Below, piece after piece: positions 60,545 to 64,000 of a stretch of DNA of 64,000 nucleotides. A program made the translations under genes and the position numbers. The first letter of the stretch is position 1, and each line of letters starts with the position of its first letter. Source of the stretch: Cepaea nemoralis (taxonomy: Eukaryota > Mollusca > Gastropoda > Stylommatophora > Helicidae); NCBI GenBank assembly GCA_014155875.1, contig JACEFZ010027760.1, positions 126,501-190,500 on the forward strand. Reading direction: 5' to 3'. The notes beneath the pieces are model-generated. The model searched no databases. It saw nothing but the letters and a program-made list of their open reading frames with translations, and was not told the origin of the DNA.

Positions 60545-60890
60545 CAGCGGGTTTTATCTACACCGCCCGGCGGCACTTCATCTCTTTCTTGCCCAGAGGA
60601 CATAAATTACAAGTACTCCAGAAGACGGAGCTAAGGCAATCATGACTGGATAGATAAGAGAGCTCGTTCTTAAACATCAAGTGTGCTGATGCCGAGATAG
60701 CGGTAAAATATTGACCTATCGTCCTTGACTAAGGCACGTCAATTACAAGTACCTCAGAAGTTGGTGTGGTTTCGCTTGATGGCGAGGGACATTGGTAAAA
60801 AGGTAAAGCTAAAATTCAGTCCAGCACACTAGAAGTTATAGTATGTGTATGGACTACGCTTGAATTAAAAGCGATCGAGGGAACACACAC
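60545..60890 (+). repeat. SINE family C, one longer and one partial copy
   Basis: A partial copy (60545-60635: aaattacaagtactccagaa) is followed by a longer one (60640-60890: gtgtgctgatgccgagatag, ctatcgtccttgactaaggc, attacaagtacctcagaagt, gcttgatggcgagggacatt, actacgcttgaattaaaagc). A third piece with ggttcgtatgatggcggagg lies near 60940-61010. Confidence 0.75.
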
Positions 60891-61009
60891 GCACACAACA
60901 CACACATACACACACCTACACACAAGCACACAACGAGGTAGGACTTGGTTCGTATGATGGCGGAGGACGCTGGTAATTGGGAAATGACACCCTGGCAAAA
61001 ATACGCCCA

Positions 61010-61231
61010 TTGTGGAATACGCTCAAGATCAAAACGAGGGAACGATAACAAAACAACAACAACAAAAACAATAACACCAACAACAACAACCAGAGATACA
61101 GACATCAGATAATAGGGTCGGATAACTAGGTTTGAATAACCAAACATGCAGACGGCAAACAATGCGCTCAGGTATTTATGTTTTGCTTTGAATATCCAGA
61201 AATGCACATCAAATATTTTGGTCAAATAGGT
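61010..61231. other. No firm feature
   Basis: A CAA-rich patch (61040-61095), otherwise unassigned. Confidence 0.45.
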
Positions 61232-61232
61232 A

Positions 61233-62584
61233 TAAGGGACCTTCATTTTAAATCCGTTCTTTCCACACCACGCTTAATTTCGTACGTTGAACATGATCAT
61301 GTCGTAGTCATGTGATAAGTACTGACGAATGAATAAAAGAGCAAGTGCTTATCGTTCCGTGATGCATAGATTCTCTTTCTAACCGTTGAGAAAATGGCCG
61401 GGTTGATCCTAAATCCGTCCAAAGAAGCTCAAAGAGCGGTGACTCATTTTCTTTTATTTGAAGGATGTCGACCAGTAGACATTCACCGAAGAATGCAGGC
61501 AGTGTATGATAACAAATGTGTGTCGACGACAACAGTGACAGACTGGGCACGAATGTTTCGGAAATGACGTCAGTTCACGACAGATCTTCGACGGCCGGGT
61601 CAAGCGCATATTGTTGCAACAGAAACAAAAACCATCGCCAAAATTGATGCAGAAGTGCTGATGAACCAGTGTCGAAGCATATGTTCGCTAGCGAAAGAAT
61701 TTGATGTGTCAATTGGGACAATTCAAAAGGTCGTTCGTAAGAAACTGCAATATCGGAAGGTGAGTTCACAGTGGGTACCACGGATGTTGACTGACTACCA
61801 AAAAGAGGAACGCATGGGATGGTGTTTGAACCACTTGCTGCGTTACAGAGTGGAGGGTGATGCATTTCTCTTCCACATAGTGGCAGGCGATGAATCATGG
61901 TGTCACCACTTTGAGCCAAGCAGCAAAAGAGAGCACATGCAATGGAAGCATGCTGGATCACCAAGAGCCAATAAATTCAAGTTGCCGGTTTCCGCTGGTA
62001 AGGTTATGCTGAGTGAATTTTTTGACCATGAAGGGCAATTGTTGGCCGACTTTAAAAAAACCTGGTGTCAACATCAACTCTACCCAGTACTTGCAAACCT
62101 AGAGAAGCTGCAAATATCCATCAAGAATATACGACCCGGCATGCTTTCTCGCGGTGTGATTCTGTTGCACGATAATGATCGTCCGCATGTCGCAAAGATT
62201 GTGCAGAAAGCATTAGCAAGGAAGAAGTGGGAAATTCTGCAACATCCAGCCTATGGTCCTGATTTGTCACCATGAGATTTTCATTTGTTCGGACCTATGA
62301 AAAAGCTCTCAAGGGGCACAGATTTCACACAGATGCAGACGTAATGAACGCGGTAAACACTTGGTTCAATGAACAACCACAATCTTTTTTTTGCGGACGG
62401 CATTCGCCGCCTACCTAAGCAATGGGATGCTTGCCTGAATGCCTACAGCGACTTCTTCTGACCAACCCAAGGTGCATAATTCGTTCAAAATGAATGCTTT
62501 CTTTAATTCTACCACACCTGTTAATGTTTCTTTCATGCTTTTGTAATAAAGCCATTGGAACAGATTTCAAATGAACGCCCCTAA
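61233..62584 (+). mobile_element. Mariner transposon (DD34D), near full length
   Basis: 1352 bp. The ends aagggaccttcattttaaat and (minus strand) taggggcgttcatttgaaat are imperfect inverted repeats, and TA lies at the left boundary. It carries a transposase remnant (61394-62461). Full mariners are about 1.3 kb, so nothing large is missing. Confidence 0.85.
61394..62461 (+). pseudogene. Mariner transposase with two in-frame stops
   Basis: The transposase cuts and pastes the element. The frame opens at Met 61394 (MAGLILNPSKEAQ) with the N-terminal DNA-binding part, meets TGA at 61565 and continues in the same frame. Catalytic Asp residues: GDESW at 61889, HDND at 62171, and a third at 62276, giving DD34D spacing. 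A TGA at 62273 precedes the third Asp. A shift near 62315 and another in the T-run near 62385 follow, with the final LPKQWDACLNAYSDFF. Recent decay. Confidence 0.9.
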
Positions 62585-62639
62585 TATGTTTTCTTTGATC
62601 CAATGATGTGCACATCAAACAACTATGTTATATTTCAAT

Positions 62640-62875
62640 AGCCGGCTCTGTTGTGAAGATGTTGCGAACGCAGTTCGTAATCCACCATACCTCGTTCGAA
62701 ACACAGCTGCGGGCGATTTTGGCAGCAGGCCGCCTTGCGTTGGTTTTCATACAATGATGCGTGTGTGCCGGTTATTAAGAAAACAATCGCAAATTACTAA
62801 ACGTAAGAAATTATAAACAGCCAAAACATGTTGAGTTTGACTGCGACCTTCTGTAAAGGATATGCAACTAACTTG
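62640..62875 (+). repeat. SINE family A
   Basis: agccggctctgttgtgaaga, gcagttcgtaatccaccata, cctcgttcgaaacacagctg, aagaaaacaatcgcaaatta and actgcgaccttctgtaaagg then atatgcaactaactt. It lies just right of the mariner. Confidence 0.8.
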
Positions 62876-62939
62876 TTTATGAATATTCTAAGATACACAC
62901 GTCAAACAATGCGGTAAGACAGTTTTCTTTTGTTTAGAA

Positions 62940-63920
62940 TATCCAGGCTTGGCCATGGGAATGGTATTCCCATGGGGAAGGTCCCATGGGACATGGGATG
63001 GGATGGGACAGCACACATCTGTATTTCCCATGGGACAGTAGCCATGTCATAGCAACTTGATCTGCGTCAGAACTACCTTAATTTTGTTTATTTTTTACCT
63101 TTTTAAAGCCTTGTATCCTTCTCTTTCCTTTATATATTTGTATCTATTCTTACATTGTGGTGGGACATCGGATAAATAAATAAATACACATAGCCTTTTA
63201 TTATATGAGATTGCATTTTGGTGTGTCACCAGCAACAATAAAACATGGTTAAATCAGTTGTTACTAAGAAAGGGAATGTGGACACCAATAAATGGGCCAG
63301 AGATTGGATCGCTTTTTCTAAGTCTGTTGTTCCAACTGTTATTTCATTCAGCTTGGATTTAAATCTTTCTTCTGAATCATCTGTTGTATGTAAAGTAGCA
63401 GGAATTGTAGATCAAAAGCCGAAAAGTGATTTTGACTTATTTTTTTATCCTCCACCAAACAAAGCACTTAAGTTTGATGACCCCAGAAACAAATGCCTTG
63501 AGATGAAGTCACCATGTTTCAATAATTACGGCAACCAACTTCACAGCCATTAAATTATTGCGAAAACACACATAGGCTTCCACTGCTAAAAGCAAGTGCG
63601 AAAATTGTTTTGGCCATACCAGTTGGTTATATACGGGGGTATGTGAGCCGGTCGCTCAGAAAGCAATGGCAAACTACAGGGCGTAATCTTGCCAAGATAT
63701 CAACAACAGCGGTACAATGCTGGTGTTGACAGCGATGTCCTATAATAGGATATGCGAAATAAAAAGAAAGAAAAGGTCATCAGCAGCAGTAGAGCGCTTA
63801 TTTAGTGCAGCTGGATTGTTGTTGAGTAAGTTACGAAAACGGATGTTACCAGCTCTCGTTATAAACTCTGTGTATATCAGATTTGCATGTAAGATGAGAA
63901 TTGTGGAAATGGTTTAGGGA
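62940..63920 (+). pseudogene. hAT-family transposase remnant, split by a SINE
   Basis: The right part (about 63765-63915) reads SSAAVERLFSAAGLLLSKLR and KRMLPALVINSVYIRF, the hAT C-terminal dimerisation motif ('S.A.VER.FS.....L...R..L'). The left part (63245-63553) is open for 102 codons but matches no domain I can name; it may be unrelated. Left of it (62945-63050) a cluster of ccatggga/tcccatgg palindromes could be transposase-binding sites. A SINE (63620-63755) is inserted between the parts. Confidence 0.62.
63620..63755 (+). repeat. SINE fragment inserted in the hAT remnant
   Basis: gtgagccggtcgctcagaaa, gcaatggcaaactacagggc, gtaatcttgccaagatatca and gctggtgttgacagcgatgt. The 5' head is missing. 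Confidence 0.78.
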
Positions 63921-64000
63921 TTACATGATTAATTGAATTATTGGAAACAGTCGATTAGCGGGAAATTGATAATGTGCTGAATGAGCAGAGTGACTCAGAA

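Overview
This window looks like non-genic, repeat-saturated DNA from an animal nuclear genome. Nearly everything recognisable is transposable-element debris, SINEs, minisatellites or microsatellites; there is no operon structure and no convincing intact host gene. The mix (tRNA-derived SINEs with a shared central core, RTE/CR1-like LINE tails, Penelope-like GIY-YIG fragments, mariner and hAT elements, a Gmr1-type LTR element, very long GAT/TTC/TA/CAGA tracts) suggests an invertebrate, perhaps a mollusc. That species guess is inference only. 

Layout. 1-10 kb: LINE 3' ends in both orientations, several SINEs, a 54-bp minisatellite, a Penelope-like GIY-YIG fragment, a hAT-type MITE, and long (GAT)n and (TTC)n tracts, most of which sit at LINE 3' tails. 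10.08-17.25 kb: a tandem duplication of a ~3.3-kb unit. The second copy carries a SINE with a 13-bp target-site duplication, another ~337-bp insertion and a much longer CAGA tract, all missing from the first copy. 17.3-27 kb: SINEs, a hammerhead-like motif, and the broken remains (minus strand, about 23.08 to 20.11 kb) of a transposon-associated protein gene, split by a TA/CA microsatellite, a LINE and a mariner. A frameshifted retrocopy of SEM1/DSS1 lies near 26.3 kb. 27.5-33.4 kb: an LTR retrotransposon with ~98% identical LTRs and a 4-bp target-site duplication. Its integrase lies upstream of its reverse transcriptase, and gag is missing. 33.9-47 kb: an L1-like LINE, other LINE pieces, minisatellites, an internally deleted mariner and SINEs. 

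47.22-53.56 kb: one 6.3-kb satellite built on a 24-bp unit, about 108 units of which keep exact 24-bp register; it grades into 34-bp and 22-bp variants. 53.6-64 kb: more LINE and Penelope fragments, long (TA)n, a hAT MITE with an 8-bp target-site duplication, a GGTT-rich tract, a nearly full-length mariner with two in-frame stops, and a degraded hAT transposase end split by a SINE. 

The genes do not work together. What the window records is layered transposition, with LINEs supplying 3' tails from which microsatellites grew, SINEs probably using LINE machinery, and segmental and satellite amplification. The most unusual items are the integrase-first LTR element, the exact-register satellite that is open on both strands, the hammerhead-like motifs and the nested broken gene at 20-23 kb.
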